Both the position numbers and the translations under genes were made by a program. Positions 50,881 to 61,902 of a stretch of DNA of 64,000 nt are shown piece after piece. The stretch covers positions 82,298,890-82,362,889 of the forward strand of contig OY740774.1 of NCBI GenBank assembly GCA_963513935.1, read 5' to 3'. This DNA is from Aphrophora alni. Taxonomy: Eukaryota; Arthropoda; Insecta; Hemiptera; Aphrophoridae. Under the pieces are notes generated by a model. The model ran no database searches, was not told where the DNA came from, and worked only from the letters and a program-made list of their open reading frames with translations. Every line of letters begins with the position of its first letter. The stretch's first letter is position 1.

Positions 50881-52062
50881 TTAAACCTTTATTAATAATC
50901 CTGTTTCAACTAGTTCTTCTAATATTGAATTAATTTCGTTAATATGACCTGTATTGCCCGCCTGTTGGGAAGATAATAATAACTTCAACCGCTCACATAA
51001 TTCGTTAACACTATTCCAATATACATATTGTGGTTGTGAATTAGTTACAATCATTTCTTCACCGAGTTTTTTGTTACGACATTTATTATTTATTTTTAAT
51101 CCCTGTCCAGTTGCATTAATCAATTTTGATATTATAGTCTTATATTTTTTACCTCTACTAGATTTCACTTTTCCTATTGCCGAATTATTTTGTCTATACA
51201 CATTGGTTTCTTTTAAAATTTCTCCATAAGTGTTTAAATCTTCTTCTGTATACACGTAAGGATCTGGATCGTTCATAAAAATTAATTCATATAATCCCAA
51301 TGTTCCAGTATATTGTTTGCCATTAATAACCAAATCGTCTTTATCAAGTTCCAACACTTTATCACCTAACATCCAAGTGTTGCCAACAATGTGTGGACCA
51401 AAAACGATATCAATTTTTTTACCACCGGCATTAATAAATTTGTTAAAATAAATTTTCGATATATGACCGGTAAAAGAATTATTAATATAATTTGTAATAC
51501 TTTGTCTTCCTTCAGGTGTATTAATCATTTCTTCACCTGTAGGCGATGATTCGTATACCTCGGATTCGGTATGTGTTGGTTCTATTTCCATTTCGTTATT
51601 TTGAATATCTTCAGCATCCATAGACGTTTCGTGTCTAGACATATGTCTTTTCCTACTTTTAGTTCTAGCAACATCTTCATAATCGTAATCTTCATAGTCA
51701 TCAGCATATAAATCTAAACTTAAATTTTCATTTTTTTTACGTTTCTGACCTTGTACAGGATTGTACAATTTTCGTTTCTCTAAAGGTTCGCCAAAATCTA
51801 TATAATCTAATTCTTCTTCTTCTCTTTCTGCTTCATCTAATTCTAATCTACGTTTTACAGGCTTCCTCTCTATAGGTTCCGTTTCTAAATTTTGTTTTTC
51901 CTCAACTAATTGTTTTAGAGGATCAACAATAGGTTTCAATTGTTTTTCTAATAATTCCGCTGTCTCCATAATTCCGCGATTTAAAGTACGATGTTTGTCT
52001 TTAATATTTTTTCGTAATTTATTTATTTCTATAATAATATTCTCCGGTGTGTTAGTGTTCAT
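50881..52062 (-). CDS. conserved Polinton structural-type protein, function unknown
   Basis: 393 aa from the ATG at 52062 (the open frame starts at 52071 without ATG). N-terminal coiled coil (about 10-70), an acidic/basic disordered middle (about 75-180), and a folded C-terminal part with GKQYTGTLGLYELIF and YTEEDLNTYGEIL. I associate that block with uncharacterised proteins encoded next to Polinton ATPases, but know no function. The position between ATPase and fibre-like gene suggests a virion or core protein. Confidence 0.75.
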   Translation of the reverse strand: MNTNTPENIIIEINKLRKNIKDKHRTLNRGIMETAELLEKQLKPIVDPLKQLVEEKQNLETEPIERKPVKRRLELDEAEREEEELDYIDFGEPLEKRKLYNPVQGQKRKKNENLSLDLYADDYEDYDYEDVARTKSRKRHMSRHETSMDAEDIQNNEMEIEPTHTESEVYESSPTGEEMINTPEGRQSITNYINNSFTGHISKIYFNKFINAGGKKIDIVFGPHIVGNTWMLGDKVLELDKDDLVINGKQYTGTLGLYELIFMNDPDPYVYTEEDLNTYGEILKETNVYRQNNSAIGKVKSSRGKKYKTIISKLINATGQGLKINNKCRNKKLGEEMIVTNSQPQYVYWNSVNELCERLKLLLSSQQAGNTGHINEINSILEELVETGLLIKV

Positions 52063-52092
52063 AATGAACACTCATAACAGAATGACGTCAAA

Positions 52093-52791
52093 TTAAATGT
52101 TGATAAATATATCAAATCCAAATCGATAACGACCTTTGTTCATTACGCTCTCTTTATCAATGACTATAAACGAGTTGCCATCTTTATTCCATCCACGCGA
52201 ACATATGTTTTTAAAAGTATCAAAATCCATATCTGTATTGACATGATCATTGTAGACATGACGCAAGTTTCGTTCATCTTGTTTAAACAATATAATAAGA
52301 TTGGCATTATCACGGATTAATTGTTTTGGGACGTAACTATATGTCTGACACAAATAAAACGTATCAATGTTATTATGACGTCCCATTGTAAAATACTTTC
52401 TAATATTATTTTGTTTTTCACAAGCCACATCGTCAAATATCATAATTGAATTTGGTTTGATATCATTGGGATTTGGAATTTCTTCATTTTCAGTGAATGG
52501 ATAATAGCCAACTTCCGACACATCATCTAAGACACATTGTAAAAATTTATATTTGGGTTGATATAGAGATTTAGAAAATACGTAAATGTTTTCGAAATAT
52601 AACCCATTTTTGGAAACTAATAAATTGATTACCAAATTTGTTTTTCCTGTATTAGACGGACCGCAAATAATCGATCTAATATTACAAGGCAATAACATTC
52701 CATGTTTTTTTTGTTTCATTTTTATTTTTGACATTATAAAAGAGTCTAGATTTATAATTGGTAATCTAGATGATTGTTTTACAAATTTCAT
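52093..52791 (-). CDS. genome-packaging ATPase (A32/FtsK-HerA type)
   Basis: 232 aa from the ATG at 52791; the open frame extends to 52815 without ATG. Walker A GPSNTGKT at 44-51, Walker B SIMIFDD near 115-121, then a conserved QTYSYVPKQLIRDNAN block typical of the family. It should pump DNA into the capsid. The ATG overlaps the integrase stop as ATGA, suggesting coupled translation. Confidence 0.9.
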   Translation of the reverse strand: MKFVKQSSRLPIINLDSFIMSKIKMKQKKHGMLLPCNIRSIICGPSNTGKTNLVINLLVSKNGLYFENIYVFSKSLYQPKYKFLQCVLDDVSEVGYYPFTENEEIPNPNDIKPNSIMIFDDVACEKQNNIRKYFTMGRHNNIDTFYLCQTYSYVPKQLIRDNANLIILFKQDERNLRHVYNDHVNTDMDFDTFKNICSRGWNKDGNSFIVIDKESVMNKGRYRFGFDIFINI

Positions 52792-53711
52792 ATTAAATCT
52801 TTTGCATTTATCCACGAGTCTTTGGATTTATCAAATCCCAACCACCGCACTAACAATTTGTCACCTTTTTTACGCAACACTTTTTCTATTAAATATACAT
52901 CACCAACCTTGGTTTTACTCAATTCTTCTTGATAAAACCCACCTTTAATTATAGTACCGGTTTCATCTTTTAAAATATATGTTACTGGAGCTGTTGATTG
53001 AATTCTCCAAACTGTGTACACCTCATTACTCCAATTTGGTAAATAACCTTTAGTGAACGGTTTCTTATATCTACTTATTCTAACTTTATCACCTTCTTGA
53101 AATCGCGGTACTGCTGCAACTTTTAGATTTCTCTTTTTAACAATTCTTTTTAATACTAAACTTTCATTGTTTTTATTAACCTCATTTGGTTTCATACCTA
53201 TTGTTCTATGCACAGTATTATTATATTTATCAACTATAAGTGGGAGTAAATGTAACCATTTATAATTTCCCTGTTCGCTAAAGCTTTGCCACATTTTACC
53301 CTTTAGTGTTCTGTTCAATCTTTCAACTATGGAGGCTTTCTTATCAGAAAAAGTAGAATAATGATTTACATTATATTTCTTTAACAACGATTGAATTTTT
53401 GTATTATAAAATTCAGTACCTTTATCAGTTTGCAAATTTTTCATAGGATACTTATCTAAAATAGGTTTCAATGATTTTTCAATTTCAATTGCATTTTTAG
53501 ATTTTATTGGCACAGCTAAAGCATATTTAGTAAAACAATTTATTAAAACCAATATATACTTAAAACCTTTATTGGCTTTAGAAAATGGTATCATTTCCAC
53601 AAGGTCAGCCTGATAAAGATCATTTATACCTTTAAGTTCTACATATCGACTTGGAAAATTCCTTCGAACTTGTTTATGCAACTCTTTAGCAATTTCTTTT
53701 CTTATATTCAT
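52788..53711 (-). CDS. int: Polinton integrase with chromodomain
   Basis: 307 aa. Retroviral-type core with catalytic Asp36 (YQADLVEM), Asp96 (LQTDKGTEF) and Glu130 (VERLNRT). A C-terminal chromodomain-like segment (DVYLIEKVLRKK...VRWLGFDKSKDSWI, about 265-303) could direct integration to marked chromatin. The N-terminal HHCC zinc finger is absent from this frame. It explains the 6-bp target duplication. The stop overlaps the ATPase start. Confidence 0.95.
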   Translation of the reverse strand: MNIRKEIAKELHKQVRRNFPSRYVELKGINDLYQADLVEMIPFSKANKGFKYILVLINCFTKYALAVPIKSKNAIEIEKSLKPILDKYPMKNLQTDKGTEFYNTKIQSLLKKYNVNHYSTFSDKKASIVERLNRTLKGKMWQSFSEQGNYKWLHLLPLIVDKYNNTVHRTIGMKPNEVNKNNESLVLKRIVKKRNLKVAAVPRFQEGDKVRISRYKKPFTKGYLPNWSNEVYTVWRIQSTAPVTYILKDETGTIIKGGFYQEELSKTKVGDVYLIEKVLRKKGDKLLVRWLGFDKSKDSWINAKDLI

Positions 53712-53782
53712 GTTTCCAGTACAACAGGTAATAGTAAAATGATTTACACATAAATTAATTTTTCAAAAAAAATATATTTTAT

Positions 53783-54268
53783 TTACAAATTTGCTAAAAT
53801 ACAATCGGGTGATGCCTTTTTATGTTCGAGGTTTGGCTCGTCGTCAGGCTGCCAATCTCCGAGTGTAACTCCACATTCCATGCAAGCGACATCATCATAG
53901 GAACCGGTATAGTAAAATCCGGATTGCACCATTTTATCTGTTGACGGATAAGTTTTAGGCCATGTAGTGAAAGTCTCTTTCATCATTTTTTCAGTATTCA
54001 CAACAACAGATTTAGAATTTGCATATTCATTAAAATTTATTGGTATATTTCTACTCTGAACACAATCCGGATTTAATACACCATGTAGGAAATTTAAATG
54101 TTTGAGCGATAACTTTTTTCCATCAGAATGCCATCCACAACTGCAACACACAAGATTGTCCAACAACTTTGTTCGATAAAAACCTGATTCAGCCAAATTT
54201 TCTTTGGTACAATTAAATATATTACAACACATGTTAACACTTGTTCCACTCTCACTTGATGACGACAT
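53783..54268 (-). CDS. iap: inhibitor of apoptosis (two BIR domains, no RING)
   Basis: 161 aa from the ATG at 54268; upstream open codons lack ATG and a TATA box lies just before. BIR 1 (about 16-68) has C-X2-C-X15-H-X7-C with CCSCGWHSD; BIR 2 (about 92-157) has the full CMECGVTLGDWQPDDEPNLEHKK-type zinc core. No RING or CARD follows. Similar short viral IAPs bind caspases or IAP antagonists and delay cell death. The first BIR is shorter than usual and may be degenerate. It has its own promoter, apart from the integrase unit. Confidence 0.93.
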   Translation of the reverse strand: MSSSSESGTSVNMCCNIFNCTKENLAESGFYRTKLLDNLVCCSCGWHSDGKKLSLKHLNFLHGVLNPDCVQSRNIPINFNEYANSKSVVVNTEKMMKETFTTWPKTYPSTDKMVQSGFYYTGSYDDVACMECGVTLGDWQPDDEPNLEHKKASPDCILANL

Positions 54269-54302
54269 TATAACTGATGGAATAGTATTTAATTGCAACC
54301 GG

Positions 54303-54309
54303 TTTTATA
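54303..54309 (-). promoter_or_regulatory. TATA box of the iap gene
   Basis: TATAAAA on the minus strand (in TTGTATAAAACC), 35 bases before the ATG at 54268, implying a very short 5' untranslated leader. Confidence 0.65.
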
Positions 54310-54330
54310 CAAATTTCCAACGGAGACTTG

Positions 54331-55119
54331 TTAACCTTGTTTAGTTTGTAGAATATTTTGCGTGCAGTAAAAACAGTCTTTCTTTTTCATCTCAAATGGA
54401 ATATCAGACAAATTTAAAAATTTATGATCAGAACATTGTAAACAGTTTAATACGTCTATATCTTTTTTTAATTGTAATGGCAATTTATTGAAAATATTTT
54501 CAACTTTCTCAAAATGATTTATAATAAATTCTTTAGGTAAATATTTAATTAATTCAACTTGCATGTCTTTATATCCTTTAGTTAAACACTCTTTAATTGC
54601 TAAATTCACAGCTTCAATTCGGTCTTTAACTAATTTTTCCAATTTCCACCACTGAAGTAAAACATTGGCGTTGACATATGCACAATTTTTTGAATTATGT
54701 TCAAACATACACGGTTTCAGCAAATTATTCCAAAATTGTTTTTTTAAAACACTTAAGTTGGGACAATTTAAATCATCTAAATTTAATACCGTTACATTAA
54801 AGTCTGATAAAAGAGTTGACAAATATTTTTGTTTTTCACTTCCTTTAACATAAACAGTACCACTTATTGATATGTTGCGAAACAAATCTTTTAAATCGCA
54901 ATAGGGTTTGACACCCGAGTCCCATCTTAGTCCATGATATTGTGTTTCCAACCATATCACTTGCTTTTGTAAACTGGTTGGTAGTTGGTTAAAACCGTAA
55001 GGCGGTTGAAAAAGCTGCAATTCGTAGACATCATCATTAGTAGATAAAATTGCTAATTCTTTAACAATAAACTCATTATTTGAATTCTTAAAGCCCTGAA
55101 AATCAACTAGGAACTCCAT
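54331..55119 (-). CDS. Polinton protein with a possible degenerate exonuclease fold
   Basis: 262 aa. The start FLVDFQGF...FIVKELAIL, the middle HGLRWDSG, VKGSEKQKYL and LNCPNLSVL, and C..H....CAYVNANVLLQWW resemble a family of uncharacterised insect and Polinton proteins with spacing like DEDD 3'-5' exonucleases. The first acidic pair is not canonical, so activity is doubtful. C-terminal cysteines (CLQC...CFYC) could bind zinc. Fold assignment is inference. Confidence 0.7.
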   Translation of the reverse strand: MEFLVDFQGFKNSNNEFIVKELAILSTNDDVYELQLFQPPYGFNQLPTSLQKQVIWLETQYHGLRWDSGVKPYCDLKDLFRNISISGTVYVKGSEKQKYLSTLLSDFNVTVLNLDDLNCPNLSVLKKQFWNNLLKPCMFEHNSKNCAYVNANVLLQWWKLEKLVKDRIEAVNLAIKECLTKGYKDMQVELIKYLPKEFIINHFEKVENIFNKLPLQLKKDIDVLNCLQCSDHKFLNLSDIPFEMKKKDCFYCTQNILQTKQG

Positions 55120-55133
55120 TATGATACTAATAA

Positions 55134-55430
55134 CTATATATCACTGCTCCTACTTTTTATACTATCTGTACAAAAATGATTCCCCTCCAATTCATTCAAT
55201 GCCGATTGTATACAGCTCTCAAAGAGAACACATAAACAGCTGTCTATATATAACGGATCCGACCAACCACACATAGTATAATGACCAGTTTCGAGCACAA
55301 AATTGGACAGTCCATAATTAGTTATATAAGTTTGTGCCTTATCTATATAGAAATGAGCTCGTGTTTTTCCACATGAACAAAGATTCGGATGGATAAGTAA
55401 TCTGTTGAGTTTTTCTTGTGCCGTCATCAT
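55134..55430 (-). CDS. Cys-rich 98-aa Polinton protein, unknown
   Basis: 98 aa with eight cysteines (CSC, CG, CLC, ESC, HFC). No family recognised. It begins with a double ATG, and 14 bases separate its stop from the next gene's ATG. It is the outermost gene at the right end, about 200 bases from the terminal repeat. A real gene by position and open frame, but short. Confidence 0.6.
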   Translation of the reverse strand: MMTAQEKLNRLLIHPNLCSCGKTRAHFYIDKAQTYITNYGLSNFVLETGHYTMCGWSDPLYIDSCLCVLFESCIQSALNELEGNHFCTDSIKSRSSDI

Positions 55431-55628
55431 GACAAAGTCTATAATTTCATATAAATTGTTTTTAAATATTTTTTGAACAGTTGCTAGTAGTTCAAATTTT
55501 CAATATCTTTAACTCGACTGCAAACTTTTGTCGAACACAATTGAAAATAACTACAACATTATAAAACCGTAAATGTTACTAGTTGTTTATAATGCAATAC
55601 ATATATATTTATTCGCTATCATAGTGTT
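55431..55628. other. non-coding gap between right-end gene and terminal repeat
   Basis: AT-rich, no ORF. Presumably holds the promoter of the leftward late block, but I see no clear TATA box of the quality found elsewhere in the element. Confidence 0.4.
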
Positions 55629-56049
55629 CATGTTTGAACATGTCAACATTCATACATATATTGTCATGATGTAGAGGTGACATCATTATAACATACGTAA
55701 TTCGTGTTGCCAATAGAATAGCGCGTCACTGGGGGGTGACGCTACAGATACGTAAAAAACGTCACTACACACATACGTAATTCGACGTCACCCAACATCA
55801 TTTACGTAATTCGCGTTGCCAATAGAATAGCGCGTCACTGGGGGTGACGCTACAGATACGTAATTCGACGTCACCCGATGACGTGTGGATGGCGGCGTCA
55901 CTATAGTGACGTATTGTGGTGATGACGTCACTATAGTGACGTATGGTGGTGATGACGTCACTGTTATGACGTCAAAAATATGAGGGGGTGGTTGGGGGGT
56001 GGTAATTACAGAAAACTACCCCCGGCGGGCTTGGCAACTCTCTACTACT
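55629..56049 (-). repeat. right terminal inverted repeat of the Polinton
   Basis: 421 bp inverse copy of 37147-37567, of identical length and with the same CRE-like and duplicated internal blocks. Recent integration or recent terminal homogenisation is implied. Confidence 0.95.
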
Positions 56050-56055
56050 TATAAA
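56050..56055. repeat. Polinton target-site duplication, right
   Basis: TATAAA immediately after the right terminus, identical to 37141-37146. Confidence 0.9.
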
Positions 56056-58447
56056 ATAACTAACAAGATATTTGTAAGGTAATCCCATCCTTCACCTATA
56101 CAACACTCCAACCAGGGATCCTGCACGATCTGTCGCGAGGGTTTCCCTACCTGGACTCTATACCAGCTAGGATAGGACAGCTGATATCAGCTAGGACAGT
56201 TGCACCGGCGGTCGAAGAAATTTGCAAGAGTCGAAACGTTCCTCCGTACGAAAAGTGTCTAGTTGCACCGGTGGTCAAAATCTACCCTCCCCGCTGAAAC
56301 CTTACCCCACTTCTCCCCGATGTTTCCCTTCCCCACCCCACTACATTATTTATCTTCAAACATATTGCCACGCTTCCTCATGAATTTGTAACGAGGTTTA
56401 TAAGCGTTTAGTCATTTATTAACCAAATCCATTACAGTATCAAACATTTGCCGATGGTTCTTTGACCGCAACCTTAAACTAACGCCATCAATGGCTTGCA
56501 TAACAGACACTGTTTGTAAACACATATTATTAAAATAATACAGGCTATACGTAAGTTATCATTTCAACCATACTTAATTTAGTTTAAAGCTAAAAATTTT
56601 CCACATACTAATGTGAGACCAAAAGTTTCTAACAAATAAAAAAGTATGGTAAATAAGTATTACATGTTTAATCCGTGGCAAACCAAACACTTTTACATTG
56701 CAAAATAAATTTGATTAGGAATGAGGGTATACCTTTCTTTACTCACACATACGGAACTATGACATACCTATTAAACAGCTCTATACGTTTAACGGTATAC
56801 CTTAAAACATTAAAGCGTATGTACACACATGATAATAATAATAATAACCAAACTTAACCTAACCTAGGTAATTTCCTGGTTCTCGAACTTATGAAGACGA
56901 AGTCCGCTCTACACGTTCACACCAAATTTCATCGAAATCGGAGGTTTCGTTCGAGAGTAAAAAAATCACCACCTACGGTAATAGCTTATTCCTTAAATTC
57001 GCTAAAACAATCTTCTTGAAAAATTGAAACTGTCCGCTGGTGCAACTGGACAAACAGTTTGGGACTATCCCTCTCCTGACCGCCGGTGCAACTGGACAAC
57101 TCCCGATTTGACTCGCTCTTCGCGCGGTACATAATCTTCTGCTTTTTTCCCCCATATCTTCTCGACACGTCCATGAAAAGAGCTTACTAGCTTGGTACAT
57201 AGAAAACCATTCCTGAATACTTGTCCTACGCAATAGGGCCACTAACAGGAAGGAAGGTGGTTTTTAGTTTCACAATAAATTAGATACCATTGTAAAGTTA
57301 ATTTTCCAAACTTCAATATTCAAATAACCAAATGTCCATAAAACGTAATAAATCACTAAAGTTAGCGTGATACGCCGCCAGCGCATAAGACATCAACATT
57401 TGTCGAAGCAGAAGAAAAAATAATTCAGTTCTGTCTATTGTTTACAAGTCCACATATCTGGTCAATCAATTCAACATGCACACTTTTTTTAAATTTTTCT
57501 CCCTTTCTCGTTATATGCCTTCCAAATTATCCACACTCCTATATTTTACCGTGTATAAACATTCTGCCTGTACAGTAACCATTAATTGCTGCACATTTTT
57601 TTCTAAGCACCTTTCTCTAACAAAACAAAATGGTATATTACAAGATAGTTGTTGGATAAAATAAAGCTCATTTAATTTGCTATGTGGTGGCGCTTGGAGG
57701 AAGGGCGTCCTGATTTGGAGTGGGAAGGTTGTTCGTTATACACTGTATAGAAACGCACTGACGAAAGGAGGCGTAACATTAACTCAGTCGCTGCCCCCAC
57801 CACTAAAAAGTGACGGGAACCTGTTTGCCCGATGAAGGCCAAGCGCCACTACATACTAAATAAATGACCTCTAGTTATTTTTGTGAATATTAGGTACAAT
57901 AGGCCTACTTTTTAGGAGGTATTTTGTACTTTTTTCTACAAATTTACATGCTTTTATTCACTACTACATTACAAAACTTTTGTATGTAGTGAAAAAAATT
58001 ATTAAAATTTGGTATAATGGAATATTATGTGTTTTCGTGGTGTTTTGGCATCGATATTAAGAGCCAATAGTAATGAAGTAGTTATGCTTGTTTGTGCCCA
58101 CGAAAAATCGTTGGCTCATTAGAGAGTAATTTTTAGAGTTTTAAAAATACTCTATAATTTAGTATAGAGATTCTTATAAAATATGCTATCAGCCGTTTAT
58201 AAACATATCATATTTCACCTAACGAAGTAAAAAGTTAGATATTTATTGAAAATATTCATTTCTGTTATGGAACCCTTTATTAACCTACATTAATATGATC
58301 GTACAACTCGAGAGAACAAATACCGAGAAATGTCTTTAGTCAGACTAGTAGCTGAACGGGACGGCAACTCCACCTCCCGCGCTCGGCTCGCCACTTGCCA
58401 CTACAACCCCTCACACCCAGGCTTCACGAAGAAACGCACGACCTCTT
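56056..58447. other. non-coding host flank right of the Polinton
   Basis: No recognisable gene. The motif GTTGCACCGG(C/T)GGTC occurs at 56199-56213 and 56262-56276, and inverted near 57032-57046 and 57078-57092, as in the ends of an unrecognised mobile element of about 0.9 kb. Confidence 0.4.
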
Positions 58448-58640
58448 AGTCTACACATGTAGCCTTGGGTTAGATACCTCTCTTTCATCTTTCCTTTCAG
58501 GTATCCCTTGACCAACTCTTGTTGAAAAGTTGATGCTATTGGAGTATTAGAGGGCCGAAATTTTTATTTTATACTCTTTTCTTCTTTTTATTTAGAAAGC
58601 GATGATGACTGAAAGGTTTTTCGATTTTAAACAACAAGGA
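58448..58640 (+). repeat. dispersed repeat family 1, copy G
   Basis: One of the best copies: CATGTAGCCTTGGGTTAGAT, CTCTCTTTCATCTTTCC, ACCAACTCTTGTT, GGAGTATTAGAGG, GATGATGACTGAAAGG and AAACAACAAGG in order. Confidence 0.8.
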
Positions 58641-60235
58641 TCGATATACGGATTTTGAGTGGTAATGTACGGGAATGAAAGTCTGAAATTATATAATAAT
58701 AATTTGTTATCGCCATTCCGAATATTGATATACTAATTCAAATATATAAGACTTACCGCCGTCAATATTCTGTTTGCGTCGTTCAAACGAACGACGCAAT
58801 TCGTTCGTTTCGGCTATTCAGCCATTATCAAGTTGTAAAGATGTAATCTGGTTTCCCTTCATCAATTACACACACTTATACACATTACACAAGAGCAAAA
58901 TTACACACGAAACACTTACACGTACGTACGATTAAAATTGATTCATGAATCATTGTCAACGTCCTTACTGCACAGAGTCTCGAATATTACTGGTATCACA
59001 GATTGACATTGGGAGGGGTTGAGTTACATTATCTATTTGAGTTTTTCAATTTTGAAATATCTGTATATTTCATACTGTTCCAATGCGTTCATGAAATTTC
59101 CTTTCTTACATCGATGTAATATTTTAAGGGTGTTTTCCTAAATACCTAAATACATAATAATCCAAATGAAATTATATTTCATATAATTTAAGAAAATATT
59201 CAGTCCACATATGTGTAATTAAAGTGTAGTGCTAAATATACAATATAAAGAACAAGTGAAGAAGAAGAAATAAGAAAAGTGATTGCTACAATAAGGGAAG
59301 AAAAGGAAGGTGAGAGGATTAGGAGATGCATGTTGGTGAGGACACAAAAAAGCCAGATATCTTTAACAAGTTCTCTACAAAAAGGGCCTATATTAAAACC
59401 ATCTCAAGAGAGACATAAACTGGTGATACCAAACCAAAACACTTAAGATAAGTAACCAGTATCAAGACTAAATTGTTAAGAGAAGAGTTGGTAATTATAA
59501 TAATAACAAATTTCGTAAGTGGCCAACTTTAATTAAACTCACAACAAATAGCTACTTCAAACATCTTGTGCACATTAAATAACACAAGAATAAAGGACTA
59601 TAAACTGATACCTCAATTAAACATTTTTAATTAATTCCTACTAATATTCATAAGTTATAAAATTATCCTTCATCATTACATATTTTCACCCAAGCCTATC
59701 ACCCATATGGATTTAAGCATCACCCAAATAATTTGTTAGTATTAAGTTATCCTTTAATGTTTTATGTAAAATAAGTGACTATATAGTTTTTGTTATTAAA
59801 TTGAATATATTAGCTTTATAAATCAAAAGGACTAGTCGAGGCATTTCAAAGACAATACCCGAGATCAAATAAATGTTTTAAATTTATGATAATTGCATTG
59901 TACTATATTAACAGAATTGTATAAATAAACAACAGTCATATTTACATTTCATCCATGTCTAGTCTATTACAACAATCTTATAGACACTTATTTGGCTTTT
60001 TACCGATAGCTGAAGGACCTTCATTTTTTAAAGATGGCTACACTAATACATTTTATTTGTGTCACTAGAGACTAAACATGGGTAAAAATTGATCAAAATC
60101 GTTCAAGCCGATTTTAAGAAAATCTTAATTTTGTATTCTTTTGACAGCCACCCTCAAATTTTGAACTATCAAAAAATATTTTAAAAGGTCTGTAGATATC
60201 GTCTAAATATGCCCGAAAAAAATTTGATTAAAATC

Positions 60236-60425
60236 AGTCGCACTTTAGTGAGTATGGGCCAGGCGATCCCGAGATTCCTAGCTGGAAATACACATTTTTT
60301 CATGTCGTCTTTGGTTAAATCCCTCTCTATTCTCTTTTTTATTAGGTCTCTCTAGACCAACTGTTGTTCTTTTCCGACCCTGAAGCTTTAGAGTATTCGA
60401 GGGTTAGGTTAGGGTCTATATTTTA
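60236..60425 (+). repeat. dispersed repeat family 1, copy H
   Basis: CACTTTAGTGAGTATGGGCC, GATCCCGAGATTCCTAGCTG, TGGTTAAATCCCTCTC, TTCTTTTCCGACCCTGA and GAGTATTCGAGGGTTAGG are all present. Confidence 0.8.
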
Positions 60426-61830
60426 TATTTTATACATGATCAAAAATATATATATATATATTATACTGTATTACTGTATTTATATCTGTAAAAATTCGCC
60501 AATTTTTCAATCAAATAACTTAGATTATATCACGTTGGCAACACCGTTAACCCAATAAAAAGACAAATAGAAATTTCCAAAGTAGCAGGTCTTTTTTGCA
60601 CCTTTTTAAAAATTCGTAAAAATAGTAATATTATCCAAAACCTAACATATAAACCTAACTATATTTTTCTCATAACGGTGCATAGAATTTATCTATGAAA
60701 TAAAAAAACGTTTGGAAGTAAAGTTTTGTAGATAGTATGTCAGGAATTTAAAAAAAAAATTGTAGTAATAAAAATAAAAACTTCAAAAAAGTGGCCATGG
60801 CCATATAAAACCTATTTTTAAAATTTTTTGAAGATATTTGAAAGTTTTAGAATTTATTTGTGAGTTAAAGTTGGTAAAAAAAATCTATCATTTTTGGAAA
60901 GTTAAGAGTTTTGAAAAAATAAATGTTTATGAAAAAAGTGAAATATAAGTCAGATTTAGGCTCATTTTGAAAAAAAAAACAATCACCAATATTATTCAAA
61001 ACCCAACTTCTTACATTTTTTTTTCTCGAAGGGAGCATAAAATTCATCTATATAGCCTATAATAAACAAAAATTTTGAGTTAGTATGTTAGGAATCTAAA
61101 AATTAGCAGTAACCTAAGCCAAAGTGTCACAAAAACATATATACAGTATATACTTTACAAAACATGACTTACAGAAAAGTACCATGAATTGAACTGTAAA
61201 TTTATATATTTTCTTCAATCATATATTTTAGAGTCAGATAATAAAGGGTGAGAAAAATTGTCTTTACGTCACAAACATTTGAACCAAAAAAATCACCAAC
61301 AAACTTCTATACAATTCTATACAAACTTCTATAGCAAAAAAAATTGTTTACACTATTGAAACACAATAGTTGTAGAATATACGGTTGAAGATAATTCTGT
61401 ATCAACAGAACATAATAAATAAATCATTAAAAAACTTATTAAATACAATTTTTAAGTTTTAAATTCTTAGGATAAAATAAAACAAATATATTAAACAAGG
61501 ATAAACCTAATTGCATAGTTTAACTAAGCGGTGACTATATCTATAAAGCATTGGCATTGAAAAAACATGGCTGCTACCAAAAGCATCCTGCCACCACAAT
61601 AACACTCTTCCTTCCAAGACTATCGAGGCAGTTATAGTTTGGCCGCGCCAGAGGAGCTGCCGTTATCACTGTGCCTATACAATACCAGCCTTTATTCAAC
61701 AGTGTGTTGAATGGCAAAAAGGATGTTTTCATCTGTTATACAAAGGTAAGGGTTATTTTAATATTTCTGATACGACAAAGCGGTTTTGTATTTAGATTTA
61801 AACCAATTTCGGCAAGTGTAGACAGGAAAT

Positions 61831-61902
61831 GCATTCATAACCTCAAAAATGTCTGCATTCATAACCTCAAAATTGTCTGCATTCATAACCTCAAAAATGT
61901 CT
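61831..61902 (+). repeat. 24-bp unit repeated three times
   Basis: GCATTCATAACCTCAAAAAT plus GTCT, three head-to-tail copies differing by one base. Confidence 0.9.

Larger units (their letters stand above)
37147..56049. mobile_element. complete Maverick/Polinton (adintovirus-like) provirus
   Basis: 18,903 bp. It starts AGTAGTAGAG and ends CTCTACTACT with 421-bp inverted termini, flanked by the 6-bp direct repeat TATAAA (37141-37146 and 56050-56055), the size expected for Polinton integration. It encodes the hallmark set: protein-primed PolB, retroviral-type integrase, packaging ATPase, adenovirus-type protease and probable capsid proteins. It also carries MMP, dUTPase, PLA2 and IAP genes. 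All frames are open. Left genes run rightward and right genes leftward, converging near 45850-45900. Confidence 0.97.
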
